From contig NZ_QLSU01000006.1 in the NCBI RefSeq assembly GCF_003268775.1, positions 338,409 to 402,408 of the forward strand: 64,000 nucleotides of DNA, in the 5' to 3' direction. The number at the start of each line of letters is the position of its first letter. Position 1 is the first letter of the stretch. A program made the translations under genes and the position numbers. Positions 32,615 to 42,875 of the stretch are shown one piece after another. A model generated the notes under the pieces. The model saw only the letters and a program-made list of their open reading frames with translations. It made no database searches and was not told the origin of the DNA. Source of the stretch: Paraburkholderia unamae (lineage in GTDB: Bacteria > Pseudomonadota > Gammaproteobacteria > Burkholderiales > Burkholderiaceae).

Positions 32615-33835
32615 ATGGACATCGAGAAGGCAATCAATCTCGACGATCTGCGGCGGTTGGCGAAGAAGCGGCTACCGCGCATAGCGTTCGACTTCATCGA
32701 AGGCGGTGCGGACGACGAGCACTGCCTCACGCGCAATCGCGAGGCGTTTCAGCGCTATCAGCTCGTGCCGCGCTACCTCGTGGATGTTTCGCGCCGCGAC
32801 CAGTCCTGCACGCTGCTCGGGCGCACCTACGCAAGTCCCTTTGGCATCTCGCCCACCGGGCTCGCAGGCCTCTTTCGGCCGAACGCGGACCTGATGCTCG
32901 CGGCCGAAGCGGCAGCCGCGAACATTCCTTACCTGATGTCGAGTGCGAGCACGGATTCGATCGAGGAAGCGGCAAAAGTCGCGCCGCACAATACGTGGTT
33001 TCAGATTTACGGCACGCGCAACGACACGATCAATGACGATCTCGTTCGCCGCGCCCGCGACGCCGCGCTTGAAACCCTGGTGTTGACCGTGGACGTGCCC
33101 GTCAATTCGAATCGTGAGCGCAACCGCCGCAATGGCTTTACGCGACCGCTCAAGCTTTCGCCGGCCATCGTGTTCGAGGCGATGGGCCACCCGTTCTGGG
33201 TGCTGCGCTACCTGCGCAGCGGCGGCATGCCGATGATGAAGAACTGGGCGAACTACGCGCCGCCGGGCGCGCGGGCGGGCGACGTGGCCGACCTGTACGG
33301 CACGCTCACGCCCGCGCCCGCCACGACGTGGCGCACGCTCGAGCGTGTGCGCAACCTGTGGCCTGGCAAGCTCGTCGTGAAGGGCGTCTTGCACCATCGC
33401 GACGCGGCGCTTGCCATGAACGCAGGCGTGGATGGAATCATCGTTTCGAATCACGGCGGGCGGCAACTCGACGGCGCGCCATCGCCGCTCGAGATGCTGC
33501 CTGCGATCAAGGCGGCCGTGGACGGGCGCGTGGAACTGATGCTCGACAGCGGCGTGCGCCGAGGCTCGGACGTGATCGTGGCGTTGTGCCTCGGCGCGCG
33601 CGCCGTGACCTTCGGGAGACCCACGCTGTACGGGGCGGCCGCAGGCGGCCAGTCCGGCGTACGCAAGGCCATCGAGATCATGCGCCGCGAGGTGGATGTC
33701 GTGATGGCGCAAATCGGTTGCGCGAGTTTGAAGGAGCTGGGTGCTGCGAATCTTCACGGCTGGCCTCAAGCCGGCGAATCGCGGCGCGACGCCCTGCTGC
33801 GGCGCGAAGGCGACGCGGTACTCAACGTTGATTAG
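32615..33835 (+). CDS. FMN-dependent alpha-hydroxy-acid oxidase/dehydrogenase (copy 1)
   Basis: This 406-residue TIM-barrel flavoenzyme of the lactate/glycolate/mandelate oxidase family converts a 2-hydroxy acid to a 2-keto acid. The catalytic His is in VSNHGGRQLDGAPSPLEMLP, the active-site Tyr in WFQIYGT, the FMN-phosphate segment in LDSGVRRGSD and GRPTLYG, and the N-terminal block is AFDFIEGGADDE. About 60-65% of positions look identical to the copy at 40601. It lies 41 bases before a TRAP binding-protein gene, so the hydroxy acid is probably imported by that system. Whether it passes electrons to O2 or to the quinone pool is not visible. Confidence 0.92.
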   Translation: MDIEKAINLDDLRRLAKKRLPRIAFDFIEGGADDEHCLTRNREAFQRYQLVPRYLVDVSRRDQSCTLLGRTYASPFGISPTGLAGLFRPNADLMLAAEAAAANIPYLMSSASTDSIEEAAKVAPHNTWFQIYGTRNDTINDDLVRRARDAALETLVLTVDVPVNSNRERNRRNGFTRPLKLSPAIVFEAMGHPFWVLRYLRSGGMPMMKNWANYAPPGARAGDVADLYGTLTPAPATTWRTLERVRNLWPGKLVVKGVLHHRDAALAMNAGVDGIIVSNHGGRQLDGAPSPLEMLPAIKAAVDGRVELMLDSGVRRGSDVIVALCLGARAVTFGRPTLYGAAAGGQSGVRKAIEIMRREVDVVMAQIGCASLKELGAANLHGWPQAGESRRDALLRREGDAVLNVD

Positions 33836-33876
33836 GGGCCGCGCAGCGGTCTTGATACCAAAACAGGAGACACCCA

Positions 33877-34881
33877 GTGAAAAAGCCTATGCCTTTCGCG
33901 ACCACGCCGTGGGTTCGCGGCGCGCTCGCCGTGTGCGTGCTGTGCACCGCAGTCTATGCGCACGCGGCCATCATGTGGCGCGCCTACACCTATAACGCGG
34001 CGGCCACCGTCACCGCCGTGAAGGGACTCAACGCGCTATTCGAGCAAATCCGCGCCGACACGGACAACGCGCTTTCCATCCGGCTCAATCTCGGCGGCAC
34101 GCTCGCCATCAGCGCGACCAATATCACGGAGGCGGTGGCGGGCAACGTCGTGCAGATGGGCGACGACGCCTTCTTCGTGGGCAGCGTGCCGGTGGGCGGC
34201 ACCGTGCGCCTGCCCATGCTGATTGGCGACCGCGCGGCGTTCGACCGCGGCTGGGCGGCAGAGGCGCCGTTTCTCAAGGCGGCCTACGACAAGAAGGGCA
34301 TTGTGCTGCTGGGTCACTATACGTTCCCGATCAACGTGATCTGGTCGCGCAAGAAGCTCACCTCGCTTGCCGATATCGCAGGCCAGAAGATTCGCGTGAT
34401 TTCGCCGGAGCAGGCCGAATTCATCCAGCGCCTTGGCGGCATTCCCGTGACGCTCGGCACCTCGGAAGTCGCGGCGGCGCTCGATCGCGGCGTGATCGAC
34501 GGCGTGACGACCGCGAGTTCGGGCTACGGCTATATCTGGCGAGACCTCCTCAAGTACCGCTACAACCTCAACATCAGCTTTATCGATTCGCTGATCCTGG
34601 TGAACAAGCAGGCGTGGACCGCCTTGCCGCCGCAAACCCAGGCGAAGGTGCAGCACGACGTGGATGCGGCCACGGCCCGCATTTCCGACGCCATGGCGCA
34701 GGAAGAGGACCAGTTGACGAGCCAGCTCGGCAGCAGCGGCATTACGGTCACCACGCCCACGCCCGCCGACATGGCGCAGGCGCGGCGCCTCATCGCGCCA
34801 TATTGGGACTCGTGGGCCACCGCACGCGGCGACACGGCGGAGCAGGCACTGACGAAGGTTCGTGCCGCAATCGAGAGGTGA
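33877..34881 (+). CDS. TRAP solute-binding protein of cassette 1 (DctP family)
   Basis: This 334-residue periplasmic protein starts at a GTG seven bases after GGAG. A signal peptide (through TAVYAHA) precedes the mature start IMWRAYTYNAAATV. The carboxylate-binding Arg is expected in QKIRVISPEQAEF, followed by LDRGVIDGVTTASSGYGYIW. It is clearly homologous to the DctP at 48625 along its length, sharing RVISPEQA, SGYGY-WRDLLKY and DSLILVN. It is much less like the one at 26650. The pair probably bind closely related acids. Confidence 0.93.
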   Translation: MKKPMPFATTPWVRGALAVCVLCTAVYAHAAIMWRAYTYNAAATVTAVKGLNALFEQIRADTDNALSIRLNLGGTLAISATNITEAVAGNVVQMGDDAFFVGSVPVGGTVRLPMLIGDRAAFDRGWAAEAPFLKAAYDKKGIVLLGHYTFPINVIWSRKKLTSLADIAGQKIRVISPEQAEFIQRLGGIPVTLGTSEVAAALDRGVIDGVTTASSGYGYIWRDLLKYRYNLNISFIDSLILVNKQAWTALPPQTQAKVQHDVDAATARISDAMAQEEDQLTSQLGSSGITVTTPTPADMAQARRLIAPYWDSWATARGDTAEQALTKVRAAIER

Positions 34882-34885
34882 GACC

Positions 34886-35470
34886 ATGAAAGCAGGCATT
34901 GTCATGAGCAAGCCCGCCGATGCGCCCGAGATTGCGGCGAGTGCATCGGCCGGGAGCGAAACGCCGGACGAGCAGGCCGATGAAAGCCGCATCGACTGGC
35001 TGTGCCGGTGGATCACGCAGCTCGCCGTGATCGCGCTGATCCTGATGATCGCGACCGAAGTGATCGCGCGCAGCGTGTTCCACCTCTCCCTCGAAGTGAC
35101 CGACGAACTGGGCGGCTATGCGCTGATCGTCATCACGTTCGTGAGCTTGCCCACCTGCCAGGCGCAGGGGGCGTTCCATCACGTGCATTTTCTCGACGCA
35201 AAGCTCGGGCCGCTCGCACGCGCCGTGCTGCGTGCCGTGTTCAGTGCCGTTAGCCTTGCCGCCATCGCTGTCCTGTTCTGGCAGTTCGTGCTGTTCGCCA
35301 TCACGAGCTGGCAGTCGGGCGACGTGGCGGCAACCACGCTGCTCACGCCGCTGTGGATGCCGCGCGCGATCATGTGCTTCGGCTCCGCGTGTCTGTGTCT
35401 TTCGCTGTGCCGCACGCTGCATCGTGACTGGCTTTGCATCGCGGCCCTCTTGCAAAGGAGAAACGGATGA
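34886..35470 (+). CDS. TRAP small permease of cassette 1 (DctQ family)
   Basis: This 194-residue protein has a roughly 45-residue cytoplasmic N-terminal tail followed by four predicted helices (LAVIALILMIATEVIA, YALIVITFVSL, and two more). It carries the DctQ-typical VTDELGGYALIV and SWQSGDVAATTLLTPLWMPR. GAGGTGA precedes the ATG; an in-frame ATG at 34904 is an alternative. It overlaps the large permease as ATGA. Confidence 0.91.
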   Translation: MKAGIVMSKPADAPEIAASASAGSETPDEQADESRIDWLCRWITQLAVIALILMIATEVIARSVFHLSLEVTDELGGYALIVITFVSLPTCQAQGAFHHVHFLDAKLGPLARAVLRAVFSAVSLAAIAVLFWQFVLFAITSWQSGDVAATTLLTPLWMPRAIMCFGSACLCLSLCRTLHRDWLCIAALLQRRNG

Positions 35471-36771
35471 TCGCGCATCTCCAACTCGTCGTGACGTTTC
35501 TGCTGTTTCTCGGCCTGCTCGGCGCGGGCATGGCGGTGCCGTTCGCCATTCTCGTGCCCGCGCTCGCCTATCTGTACATGCAAGGCGGCGTTGCCGCGTT
35601 CAGCGGTATCGGGCTCACGAGCTGGGGCAGCATGAACAGCTATACGCTCACGGCCATTCCGCTCTTCATCCTGATGGCCGAGTGTATTCAGGCGAGCGGC
35701 CTGGGTTTTCGCGTGTACGGGGGCCTCGCGCGCCTCTTCCGGCGTATGCCCGGCGGCCTCATTCAGACCAACCTGATCGGCTGCGCGCTGTTCGCCGCGG
35801 TAAGCGGTTCGAGCATCGCCACGGCGGCGGCGGTGGGCAACGTGGCGCTGCCGCAGCTTGGCGCGCGCCGTTACGACCGCAAGCTCTCCACCGGCTCGCT
35901 TGCCGCCGGGGGCACGCTCGGCATCCTGTTTCCGCCGAGCATTGCGCTCATCGTGTACGGCACCTTCACCGAGACTTCGGTCGCCAAGCTCTTCATGGCG
36001 GGCGTCGTGCCCGGCATCATGCTCACGACGCTGTTCGTCATTTACGTGGCCATTCGCGCGCTCATGCGTCCGGACCTCGTGGAGCGGCCCGACGAAACGC
36101 CTACGCGCCTCGCCATCCTGATTCGAGCGCTCTGCGACGTGCTGCCGCTCGGGCTGCTCGTGGGCGGCGTGCTGGGCGCGATCTACGCGGGCATTGCCAC
36201 GCCGACCGAAGCGGCGGCGGTGGGCTGTGTCGCAGCCATTGTCATCTGCCGGCTATTCGCGACCTTCACATGGCGAACACTCACGACGTCGCTGCGCAAA
36301 GCCACGCTCATCGTCGGCAACATCATCTTCATCACCTACGCCGCGTACATTTTTTCCTATGCCATGACCTATGCGGGCGTTGGCGAAGAGATCACCTCGT
36401 TCATCGTGGGCCTGCATTTGACGAAGCCGCAGTTCTTCATCGCGCTGCTCATCCTGTACACGGTGCTCGGCGCGTTGATCGAGAGCCTTGGCATGATCGT
36501 CATTACCGTGCCGCTGCTCGCCCCGGTGCTGGCGAGCTACGGCATCGATCCGGTCTGGTTTGGCGTGGTGGTCGTGATGTTCATCGAAATGGGGCAAATC
36601 ACGCCGCCCATCGGCATCAATCTATTCGTTATCCAGAGCATTTCGAAGGGATCGATTACGGAAGTCGTGCAAGGCACGATACCTTTTCACCTCATCATGT
36701 TCGTGCTGCTCGCGCTGCTGATGGCGTTTCCACAAATCGCCCTGTGGCTGCCCACGCGCATGATTGGCTAA
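35467..36771 (+). CDS. TRAP large permease of cassette 1 (DctM family)
   Basis: This 434-residue protein, with about 12 helices, is the channel subunit. Motifs are TAIPLFILMAECIQASGLG, SGSSIATAAAVGN, AGGTLGILFPPSIALIVYG and ITPPIGINLFVIQSISKG. AAAGGAG stands before the ATG at 35467. It is a paralogue of the subunit at 50246, with several identical blocks. It is followed at 22 bases by an SMP-30 lactonase gene, the same order as in cassette 2. Confidence 0.94.
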   Translation: MIAHLQLVVTFLLFLGLLGAGMAVPFAILVPALAYLYMQGGVAAFSGIGLTSWGSMNSYTLTAIPLFILMAECIQASGLGFRVYGGLARLFRRMPGGLIQTNLIGCALFAAVSGSSIATAAAVGNVALPQLGARRYDRKLSTGSLAAGGTLGILFPPSIALIVYGTFTETSVAKLFMAGVVPGIMLTTLFVIYVAIRALMRPDLVERPDETPTRLAILIRALCDVLPLGLLVGGVLGAIYAGIATPTEAAAVGCVAAIVICRLFATFTWRTLTTSLRKATLIVGNIIFITYAAYIFSYAMTYAGVGEEITSFIVGLHLTKPQFFIALLILYTVLGALIESLGMIVITVPLLAPVLASYGIDPVWFGVVVVMFIEMGQITPPIGINLFVIQSISKGSITEVVQGTIPFHLIMFVLLALLMAFPQIALWLPTRMIG

Positions 36772-36793
36772 TGACAATACCGGAGACGCATTC

Positions 36794-37711
36794 ATGTTCG
36801 ACCCGCCGAAGAGACTGAAGCCGGAACTGTTCGCGAAGATTCCCGAGCGCCTGCACGCGCGCGAGCGCACCTCACAATGGGTCAACGTGCAGCAGCACGG
36901 CAGCCCGACGCCCGTGTTTCTGGAGGGGCCGTCGTTCGATCGGGAAGGCAACCTGTGGGTCGTCGACATTCCGTGGGGGCGCCTCTTCAAGATCACGCCG
37001 CGTGGTGACGTGACGCTCGAACTGGAGTACGACGGCGAGCCGAACGGGCTCAAGTTTCATCCGGACGGGCGCGCGTTCATCGCCGACTACCGGCACGGCA
37101 TCATGGTGTTCGACCCGCAAACGGGTGTGATCGAGCCATATTTCGTGCGGCCCACACTCGAACGCTTCAAGGGGTGCAACGACCTGTTCTTCGCGTCGAA
37201 TGGCGATCTCTACTTCACCGATCAGGGGCAGACCGGCCTGCACGACCCGACGGGCCGGCTCTACCGGCTGCGCGTCAACGGCCGGCTCGAATGCGTGCTG
37301 AACAATGTGCCGAGCCCCAACGGGTTGGCGCTCAATCTGGACGAAACGGCGGTGTATCTGGCGGTGACGCGCGACAACGCGATCTGGCGCGTGCCGCTGC
37401 TCGAAGACGGCACCGCAACGAAGGTCGGTGTTTATCTCCAGATGTCGGGAGGCGGTGGCCCGGACGGGATCGCGCTTGACGAGCAGGGTGGTCTCGCGGT
37501 CTGCCATGTGGGCTTCGGGGCAGTGTGGATTTTCAGTCCGAAGGGAGAGCCACTTTACCGCATCGACTCGCCGTATTCGTTGACCACGACGAACTGCGCC
37601 TATGGCGGCCCCGAGAATCGCGATCTTTATATCGTCGACTCGCGCGCGGGCTGCATCTTGAAGGCCGAGGTGCCGGTGGCCGGCAAGCTCATGTATTCCC
37701 ATGCCGGGTGA
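36794..37711 (+). CDS. SMP-30/gluconolactonase-family protein (cassette 1)
   Basis: This 305-residue six-bladed beta-propeller is expected to hydrolyse a lactone with a divalent metal. Metal-ligand regions are FLEGPSFDREG (Glu), FKGCNDLFF (Asn-Asp) and SPNGLALNLDE (Asn), with GPDGIALDEQGGLAVCHVG as the C-terminal Asp block. No signal peptide is seen, so it should be cytoplasmic. About three quarters of positions match the protein at 51573, which also follows a DctM gene. The conserved link to a TRAP importer suggests that a lactone is imported, or forms from the hydroxy acid. Confidence 0.9.
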   Translation: MFDPPKRLKPELFAKIPERLHARERTSQWVNVQQHGSPTPVFLEGPSFDREGNLWVVDIPWGRLFKITPRGDVTLELEYDGEPNGLKFHPDGRAFIADYRHGIMVFDPQTGVIEPYFVRPTLERFKGCNDLFFASNGDLYFTDQGQTGLHDPTGRLYRLRVNGRLECVLNNVPSPNGLALNLDETAVYLAVTRDNAIWRVPLLEDGTATKVGVYLQMSGGGGPDGIALDEQGGLAVCHVGFGAVWIFSPKGEPLYRIDSPYSLTTTNCAYGGPENRDLYIVDSRAGCILKAEVPVAGKLMYSHAG

Positions 37712-37751
37712 GGCAACGAGCCCGGTTGAACATTCATCATGGAGCGATGGA

Positions 37752-38630
37752 ATGGATACGTTGGACAGGTTGAACGGTACGCCGCTCAAGGAAGGCATGG
37801 CGGTGGAGGTGCATGCGGACGTGAACGACTTTCTGCGCGGCACAAGGTCGGTCGATGAACTGGAGGCGCTCTGGCGCGCGTACCCCGTGCTGATCTTCCG
37901 GCGTCAGGCGGTGCTGGAGGAGGAACTGGTGGGCTTCTCGTCGCTGCTGGGCGAGTGCGAGGTCGTGAGCCGGAAAGACATTCTGTCTCCGTACTCCGAC
38001 AAGGTCATTTACTTCAGCACGCTGCGCTATGCGGACGGCCGCAACCTGGGCGGCTTCGCGGGCGGCGAGGACGTGGACTGGCATTCGGATCAGACCTTCA
38101 GACCCGCGCCCTCCACTGGCGCGATACTTTATGGCGTCGAAGTGCCGCGCGACGGTGGCGACATTTACTGGGCGGACCAGTATCACGCGTGGTCGCTGCT
38201 GCCCGAGGAGGTGCGCAGCAAGATCGACGGACGGATCGGCACGTATCGCTACGCGAAGCGTCTGGCGATCATGAACGCCACCGAGCTGAAGGGAAAATTC
38301 GACGAGCTTTCCCGCGCGCCGGACGTGCGCCACCCCGTGGTGCTGGAGCACCCGCTTACGGGCCGCAAGGCGCTTTATGCCGACCCGACCACGCTTGTTT
38401 CCATCGACGGGCTGACCGAAGCGGAGAACGCGCGCATCCTGCCACTGCTTTTCGCGGCCGGCGGCGACCCCTCGGCGGTCTATCGGCACAAGGTGCTGTC
38501 CGGCGACCTCATGATGTGGGATAACGGCTGCACGATGCACCGCCGCGACGTGATGACGCTCGAACAGCCGCGTCTGATGAAGCGCACGACCTTCCGGCTG
38601 CCGGCCGCGAAGTACTGCGTGCCGCACTGA
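37752..38630 (+). CDS. TauD/TfdA-family dioxygenase (cassette 1)
   Basis: This 292-residue Fe(II)/2-oxoglutarate oxygenase has iron ligands His111 and Asp113 in DWHSDQTF and His263 in CTMHRRDVM. The 2-oxoglutarate Arg is in KRTTFRLP. The substrate-side FRRQAVLEEELVGFSSLLGE region is usual. The ATG at 37752 is close behind GGAG; the frame opens 17 codons earlier. It is the last gene of cassette 1 and has no counterpart in cassette 2. It is not closely related to the dioxygenase at 4482. The substrate is unknown. Confidence 0.9.
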   Translation: MDTLDRLNGTPLKEGMAVEVHADVNDFLRGTRSVDELEALWRAYPVLIFRRQAVLEEELVGFSSLLGECEVVSRKDILSPYSDKVIYFSTLRYADGRNLGGFAGGEDVDWHSDQTFRPAPSTGAILYGVEVPRDGGDIYWADQYHAWSLLPEEVRSKIDGRIGTYRYAKRLAIMNATELKGKFDELSRAPDVRHPVVLEHPLTGRKALYADPTTLVSIDGLTEAENARILPLLFAAGGDPSAVYRHKVLSGDLMMWDNGCTMHRRDVMTLEQPRLMKRTTFRLPAAKYCVPH

Positions 38631-38659
38631 GCCCCACGGGACATGCCGCGCTTGCTGCG

Positions 38660-38947
38660 CTAGTCGCGGCACTCCGCGCGGTCGTCGCTGGAAGCGCACA
38701 GCAGTTCGTCCAACCCGATGAGCGCGCCTAGCCGCTTCGCGAACAACTCGACAGCGTCGCGGCAATCCGAGCCCACCCGCAGCCAGGCGTGGCAGTGAAC
38801 GCCGCGCCTCATCACGCGTAGCGACAGCAGTTCAACGCCACTTCGTCTCGCACATCCCGTCACGCGCTCAATCGATGCATAGGCATCGTCATTGTCGCTC
38901 GTGAACGTCACCTGCAACTGGTGGTGATAGCAGTTGGTGTCGGACAT
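38660..38947 (-). CDS. Small ACT-domain-like protein
   Basis: This 95-residue protein resembles a free-standing ACT domain such as the small regulatory subunit of acetolactate synthase (IlvM type). The beta-alpha-beta pattern is visible in YHHQLQVTFTS, ASIERVTGCARRSGVELLSL and HCHAWLRVGS, followed by a helix (DAVELFAKRLGALIGLDEL). The frame is open 95 codons further upstream, but that part overlaps promoter motifs and looks non-coding. No synthase gene is nearby. It is read away from the porin promoter region, so it may sense a ligand or bind an enzyme elsewhere. The call is by fold pattern only. Confidence 0.6.
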   Translation of the reverse strand: MSDTNCYHHQLQVTFTSDNDDAYASIERVTGCARRSGVELLSLRVMRRGVHCHAWLRVGSDCRDAVELFAKRLGALIGLDELLCASSDDRAECRD

Positions 38948-39033
38948 GGTGATCTCGGGCGGGGCGTGAGTCAACTCGGTTCCTGGCAGTTTAGCGGGGC
39001 ACGGCTGGCCCCGTGGCCCGTGTCCGAGACGAA

Positions 39034-39049
39034 GTTCACATTGCAACAT
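39034..39049 (+). promoter_or_regulatory. Regulon motif copy 3 (porin/ACT intergenic)
   Basis: GTTCACATTGCAACAT matches the first 13 bases of the copy read at 31355-31370 (minus strand). It lies 86 bases upstream of the ACT-like gene on the minus strand and 205 bases before the porin start. With copy 4 it is the main structure in the 307-base gap 38948-39254. Confidence 0.5.
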
Positions 39050-39090
39050 TTTCGTGCGCAGGCAATTTGTCACGCCGCGCAAAAGAGAAA

Positions 39091-39106
39091 ATTCAACATG
39101 TGAAAT
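39091..39106 (+). promoter_or_regulatory. Regulon motif copy 4 (upstream of porin)
   Basis: ATTCAACATGTGAAAT shares the 14-base core TTCAACATGTGAAA with copies 5 and 6. It lies 148 bases before the porin ATG. Confidence 0.65.
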
Positions 39107-39254
39107 ACGCCATGTGAGCGGGGCTTCTGCCCGGTGAAGTCCCACGATATCGTTGACGGGTTCGCAACTGGCGAGTGGCTCCTCAATCGCCAGCGTGGTA
39201 CGAAAGCTAACTGGGTAGTAAGTGATCCTCATAAATAATCACAAGGAGACTTTC

Positions 39255-40493
39255 ATGGCATCACGTTCCGTCGCCCGTGTGGTGGCGGCCAGCTCGTTGC
39301 TGGCCGCCGCTTCGGCTCATGCGCAGAGCAGCGTCACGTTATACGGCGTGATCGACGCTGGCCTGAACTACATCAGCAACGTGCAGACCGGGCGCACCGC
39401 GTCCGGCTTGCAGGGCGAGCACCAGTATTCATTTCAGGACGGCGCGACCGGCGGCATTCGCGGCAGCCGCTGGGGGTTGCGCGGCACCGAGGATCTGGGC
39501 GGCGGTCTCAATGCGATCTTCGTGCTGGAGAACGGCTTTTCGATCAACAACGGCACGCTCGCGCAAGGCGGCGCGGAGTTCGGCCGCCAGGCTTACGTCG
39601 GCCTGCAAAGTCCCTACGGCAACGCAACGGCTGGGCGCCAGTACGACTCGGTGGTCGATTTCATTCAGCCGTTCCTTTCGGGCGCTGCATGGGCGGGCTA
39701 TTTCGGCGCGCATGCGGGAGACGTCGACAATACGCTGAACACCCGCCGGATCAATAATTCCGTCAAGTTCATGAGCGTCGACTACGCGGGGTTCCGCTTC
39801 GGCGGCCTTTATAGTTTTGGCGGCGTGCCGGGCAGCGTGGGGCACAACCAGGTCTGGTCGGCGGGCGCGAGCTATCGCAACGGCTCGCTTGCGCTGGCGG
39901 CGGCATACCTCAACGCGCGCAATCCGAACCTGTCGTTCTACGGCACGAATCCAAACGCGGGTACGACGGCGGCGAGCAATAACCTCGGAAGCGTGGGTTC
40001 GGCAACCTCGCCGCAGTCCAATCCGATCTATGCCGGTTATGCGTCGGCTTCGACCACGCAAATCGTCAGCGCGGCGGGCTCGTACCAACTGGGGCCGGCC
40101 TCCGTCGGCCTCATTTACTCGAACGTGCAGTTCAGGGGGCTCGGCTCGTCGTCCGGTCCCAACCCGTTTGGCTACTCCGGAACGGCGACGTTCAACAACG
40201 CGGAAGTCAACCTGCGCTACCAGATCAATTCCGCGTTGCTCGCGGGCGTGGCCTATATGTACACGCACAACTCGGGCGCGGACAACACGGGCAGCGCGAG
40301 CTACAACCAGGTGCAGGCGGGTACCGACTACTTCCTCTCCAAGCGCACCGACGTGTATCTCATCGTGGCGTATCAGCATGCATCGGGGCACGATTCGCTC
40401 AATCAGCCCGCGGTTGCCTATATCACGGGTCAAACGCCTTCGGCGAACAATCATCAGGTTGGCGTTCGCATCGGCATGAGCCATCGCTTCTGA
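39255..40493 (+). CDS. Gram-negative porin (OmpC-like, Porin_4 family)
   Basis: This 412-residue outer-membrane trimeric porin has a signal peptide cut after SAHA (mature start QSSVTLYGVIDAGLNY). The burkholderial porin N-terminal strand SRWGLRGTEDLGGGLNAIF follows, with internal blocks GRQAYVGLQSPYGNATAGRQ. The C-terminus is VGVRIGMSHRF, ending in the terminal Phe needed for BamA recognition. AAGGAGA is six bases before the ATG. It sits between two hydroxy-acid oxidase cassettes and carries two copies of their shared motif upstream, so it is likely the outer-membrane entry for their substrate. Confidence 0.95.
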   Translation: MASRSVARVVAASSLLAAASAHAQSSVTLYGVIDAGLNYISNVQTGRTASGLQGEHQYSFQDGATGGIRGSRWGLRGTEDLGGGLNAIFVLENGFSINNGTLAQGGAEFGRQAYVGLQSPYGNATAGRQYDSVVDFIQPFLSGAAWAGYFGAHAGDVDNTLNTRRINNSVKFMSVDYAGFRFGGLYSFGGVPGSVGHNQVWSAGASYRNGSLALAAAYLNARNPNLSFYGTNPNAGTTAASNNLGSVGSATSPQSNPIYAGYASASTTQIVSAAGSYQLGPASVGLIYSNVQFRGLGSSSGPNPFGYSGTATFNNAEVNLRYQINSALLAGVAYMYTHNSGADNTGSASYNQVQAGTDYFLSKRTDVYLIVAYQHASGHDSLNQPAVAYITGQTPSANNHQVGVRIGMSHRF

Positions 40494-40510
40494 CGCACGC
40501 TGCACGCCGG

Positions 40511-40526
40511 GTTCAACATGTGAAAC
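40511..40526 (+). promoter_or_regulatory. Regulon motif copy 5 (upstream of oxidase 2)
   Basis: GTTCAACATGTGAAAC, a 12-of-16 palindrome identical to copy 6 at 45309. It ends 18 bases before a -35-like TTCACA (40545-40550) and 74 bases before the oxidase ATG. This is almost the same geometry as copy 2. Confidence 0.7.
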
Positions 40527-40600
40527 TGTCGAGGGCGGCACGGCTTCACAGGTTTTCCCGGTGCACATAAGGTAAGGACTCGTCCCATCGGATTTCGAGC

Positions 40601-41827
<1,227 letters not shown>

Positions 41828-41920
41828 ACGCAGCGCGATGCCTGCACGTAAAAGGCGCGTGCCGATCGAAATAAATTCGGCATGCTAACGAAAGTGTTGA
41901 ATTCCACTGGAGAGAGTGAC

Positions 41921-42829
41921 ATGAACGAGGTCATTGGATTTGTTGGCGTGGGCAGCATGGGCGGGCCGATCGCTTCGCGGCTGCTCGATACCGGGCACGA
42001 ACTGGTGATTTACGACACGCGGCCGGAGGCGCTTGCTCGCTTTGCGGACCGCAAGGTGACGGTGGCTCAGTCGCCGCGCGAGGTGGCGGAGCGCGCGCGC
42101 ATCGTGCTCGTGAGCCTGCCCACGCCCGACGTGGTGAGGAAGGTGGCGACGGGGCCGGACGGCTTGTGCGAAGGCGAGACGATGCGGATTTATGTCGACC
42201 TCTCCACCACCGGCCCGCAAACGTCGGAGGAAGTGGCGGAGCGGCTCGCACGCGGCGGCGTGGGCGTGGTCGATGCGCCCGTGACGGGCGGCGTGACGGG
42301 CGCGGCTACCGGCAAGCTGGTGTTCATCGCCGCCGGGGCCGAGGCGGTGCTCGCGCAGGTCATGCCGCTGCTTGCGCATCTGGGGCAAGTTGAAGTCGTC
42401 GGTGCGAGGCCCGGTATGGGGCAGAGTCTGAAGCTCATCAACAACGTGCTGGCGGCCACGCATATGGCGATCACCGCCGAGGCCATGGTGCTGGGCGTGA
42501 AGGCAGGGCTCGATCCGGACACCATGCTCAAGGTGCTCAACAAGGGCTCCGGGCGCAACCCCTCCACGGAGGAGCGCTTTCCGAAGTTCGTGCTCACGCG
42601 CAAGTTCGACAACGGCTTTGCGAATGCCCTGATGCGCAAGGACCTCAAGCTCTGCATGGAGATGGCGGAAACGCTTCAGGTGCCGCTCTGGGTGGCCACG
42701 GCGGTGGACCGGCTGTGGATGCAGACCGTGGTCCAGGTCGGGCCGCACGAGAACACCACCACGATCGTCAAGACCATCGAGCAGTGGGCTGGCGTGGAAG
42801 TGCGCGGCCAGGCGGCATCGGCAGCGTGA
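41921..42829 (+). CDS. 3-Hydroxyisobutyrate dehydrogenase-family oxidoreductase (cassette 2)
   Basis: This 302-residue enzyme has the NAD(P) motif FVGVGSMGGPIASRLL, the substrate motif DAPVTGGVTGAATGKL and the catalytic Lys in GMGQSLKLINNVLA. A helical C-terminal domain (MRKDLKLCMEMAETLQVPLW) follows. GGAGAG is six bases before the ATG. It resembles GarR/tartronate-semialdehyde reductases and 3-hydroxyisobutyrate dehydrogenases; motifs alone do not separate these. An aldehyde dehydrogenase gene follows by 46 bases. The pair could oxidise a hydroxyacid to a semialdehyde and then to an acid. Confidence 0.9.
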   Translation: MNEVIGFVGVGSMGGPIASRLLDTGHELVIYDTRPEALARFADRKVTVAQSPREVAERARIVLVSLPTPDVVRKVATGPDGLCEGETMRIYVDLSTTGPQTSEEVAERLARGGVGVVDAPVTGGVTGAATGKLVFIAAGAEAVLAQVMPLLAHLGQVEVVGARPGMGQSLKLINNVLAATHMAITAEAMVLGVKAGLDPDTMLKVLNKGSGRNPSTEERFPKFVLTRKFDNGFANALMRKDLKLCMEMAETLQVPLWVATAVDRLWMQTVVQVGPHENTTTIVKTIEQWAGVEVRGQAASAA

Positions 42830-42875
42830 ACACCGGTTTCGCGGCGACGCGAGGCATACCTATGAGGGACCTGAC

